NCBI GenBank assembly: GCA_030667765.1 | Contig: DAOUVF010000205.1 | Span: 1-6,022 of the forward strand | Direction: 5' to 3' | Source: Bacteroides sp. | GTDB lineage: Bacteria > Bacteroidota > Bacteroidia > Bacteroidales > SM23-62 | Length of the DNA: 6,022 nt | Shown here: positions 4,987-6,022 of the stretch, piece after piece | Layout of the letters: each line of letters begins with the position of its first letter | Numbering within the stretch: position 1 is the first letter of the stretch | Notes under the pieces: generated by a model | Database searches by the model: none | What the model was told of the DNA's origin: nothing | The model's input: only the letters and a program-made list of their open reading frames with translations | Program-made: the position numbers and the translations under genes

Positions 4987-6022
4987 ATGCCTGTGAAAAA
5001 GTATTGGCAAAGTCTGGAAGGGAGAGAGAACCTGAGGATTGACACAGGGGATAACCCGGGAGACAGTCATCAAAATGCAGTGATTGATCTGCTGGACAGC
5101 AAGACTGTAGACCAGCCTGCTTCAAGGAGGGACTTTTTGAAACTCTGGGGTTTCAGCATAGGTGCTGCCGTACTGGCTGCCAGCTGCAAAAGACCTGTAC
5201 AAAAGGCCATTCCTTTCCTTATCCGGCCGGAAGAAGTTACACCCGGGATGGCCAAGTATTTTGCCTCCACCTACTTTGATGGCGAAGAATATGCAAGCAT
5301 CCTGGTGAAGACCAGGGATGGCCGGCCCATTAAACTGGAACCCAATGACCGCTCAGGGTTTGGCGCCACGGGTACCACTGCGAGGGTGCAGGCTTCTATT
5401 CTTGGACTCTATGATGATTCACGATATAAGCATCCAACGAGGAATAAGGAAAAAATAAGCTGGGAAGAGGCCGATAAAGAGATCCCTGAAAAACTGGCCT
5501 CGATAAGTGCAGCCGGGGGGAAGATCGTCCTGCTGAGTGGAACCATCATTAGTCCATCTACAAGGGCCGTGCTGGATGAATTCCGGAAAAAGTATCCTGG
5601 AACCGAATGGATCACTTATGATGCATCTTCCCAATCGGGGATGCTGGAAGCAAACAAGGCAACGTTTGGTAAAGCGGGGATACCTGTTTATCATTTCGAT
5701 AAGGCTGATGTGATCGTAAGCTTCGGGGCGGATTTTCTCGGCACCTGGTTATCCCCGGCCGAATATACTGCACAATATGCCACCCGGCGGGATCCCAGGC
5801 AGAAAGATCCCGGCATGTCCCGGCATTATCAGTTCGAAACCGGAATGTCGCTAACTGGCAGTAACGCGGATGTCAGGACCAGGATCAAGCCTTCCCAGGA
5901 AAGGATCATACTGGCTGCCCTGTACAATACCCTCGCCCGACAGCTGAATGCATCCGTATACATGGCGCCGGGCTCACCAGTCTCTCTGGATGAACTGGCA
6001 GGTGAACTCCTTGAGAGCAGGG
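4987..6022 (+). CDS. actB: Alternative complex III subunit ActB, TAT-variant-translocated molybdopterin oxidoreductase-like protein, 3'-truncated by window edge
   Basis: The frame is open from the ATG at 4987 to the window end (345 codons, no stop), about a third of the roughly 1000 residues expected. The N-terminus has the family's extended pre-signal region, starting MPVKKYWQSLEG, then a twin-arginine motif SRRDFLK (46-52), a hydrophobic core, and LAASC (63-67) resembling a lipobox. After this come KAIPFLIRPEEVTPG (73-87), ASTYFDGEEYASILVKTRDG (93-112), RPIKLEPND and ARVQASILGLYDDSRY (132-147), all standard for the molybdopterin oxidoreductase-like half. The only cysteine in these 345 residues is C67, so the N-terminal 4Fe-4S site of true molybdenum enzymes is absent, agreeing with the known lack of a molybdenum cofactor in ActB. 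The C-terminal iron-sulphur ferredoxin-like half lies beyond the window. ActB faces the periplasm and relays electrons between the quinol-side NrfD-like subunits and ActA. Seven bp separate it from actA; no Shine-Dalgarno is visible. Confidence 0.95.
   Translation, partial: MPVKKYWQSLEGRENLRIDTGDNPGDSHQNAVIDLLDSKTVDQPASRRDFLKLWGFSIGAAVLAASCKRPVQKAIPFLIRPEEVTPGMAKYFASTYFDGEEYASILVKTRDGRPIKLEPNDRSGFGATGTTARVQASILGLYDDSRYKHPTRNKEKISWEEADKEIPEKLASISAAGGKIVLLSGTIISPSTRAVLDEFRKKYPGTEWITYDASSQSGMLEANKATFGKAGIPVYHFDKADVIVSFGADFLGTWLSPAEYTAQYATRRDPRQKDPGMSRHYQFETGMSLTGSNADVRTRIKPSQERIILAALYNTLARQLNASVYMAPGSPVSLDELAGELLESR

Noticed and set aside
5419..5694. 91-codon minus-strand frame (with a 68-codon partner at 5409-5615) opposite actB
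   Set aside because: No domain or signal is recognisable, and the actB frame on the other strand is open throughout and well conserved.

Overview
The window is a gene-dense stretch of chromosome, about 95% coding, most likely from a member of the Bacteroidota. Three things point there. One gene ends in a gliding-motility/type IX secretion (T9SS type B) sorting domain, which is essentially limited to that phylum. The last two genes are actA and actB of alternative complex III in their Bacteroidota form. Several gene starts are preceded by the phylum's TAnnTTTG -7 promoter element, and no start has a clear Shine-Dalgarno sequence. Base composition looks moderate. There is no sign of mobile DNA, a CRISPR array, or a tRNA or rRNA gene.

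Layout: (1) positions 1-455 (+), the 3' part of a CyaB-like CYTH-domain protein whose start lies outside the window; (2) 460-945 (-), folA, dihydrofolate reductase; (3) 948-1742 (-), thyA, thymidylate synthase, transcribed ahead of folA and separated from it by 2 bp; (4) 1743-1848, a 106-bp divergent intergenic region with a good promoter for thyA and a weaker one for the next gene; (5) 1849-2952 (+), an AI-2E/PerM-family membrane protein; (6) 2997-3824 (+), a small secreted protein with two PKD-like repeats and a T9SS type B C-terminal sorting domain; (7) 3855-4979 (+), actA, a membrane-anchored cytochrome c with six CXXCH motifs; (8) 4987 to the window end (+), the first 345 codons of actB.

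Two functional units stand out. thyA-folA is a compact dTMP/folate operon: ThyA oxidises methylene-tetrahydrofolate to dihydrofolate while making dTMP, and FolA regenerates tetrahydrofolate. actA-actB starts the alternative complex III operon (a quinol:cytochrome c or quinol:oxidase oxidoreductase), which continues past the right edge and implies a respiratory lifestyle with a haem-copper oxidase somewhere in the genome. The transporter and the surface protein lie between these units with no obvious functional link to either.

No new system is evident. The points most worth a second look are the sixth haem site and membrane hairpin of ActA, the cysteine-poor N-terminal third of ActB (its only cysteine is at a probable lipid-attachment site), the minimal PKD-plus-sorting-domain surface protein, and the recurring TAnnTTTG promoters.
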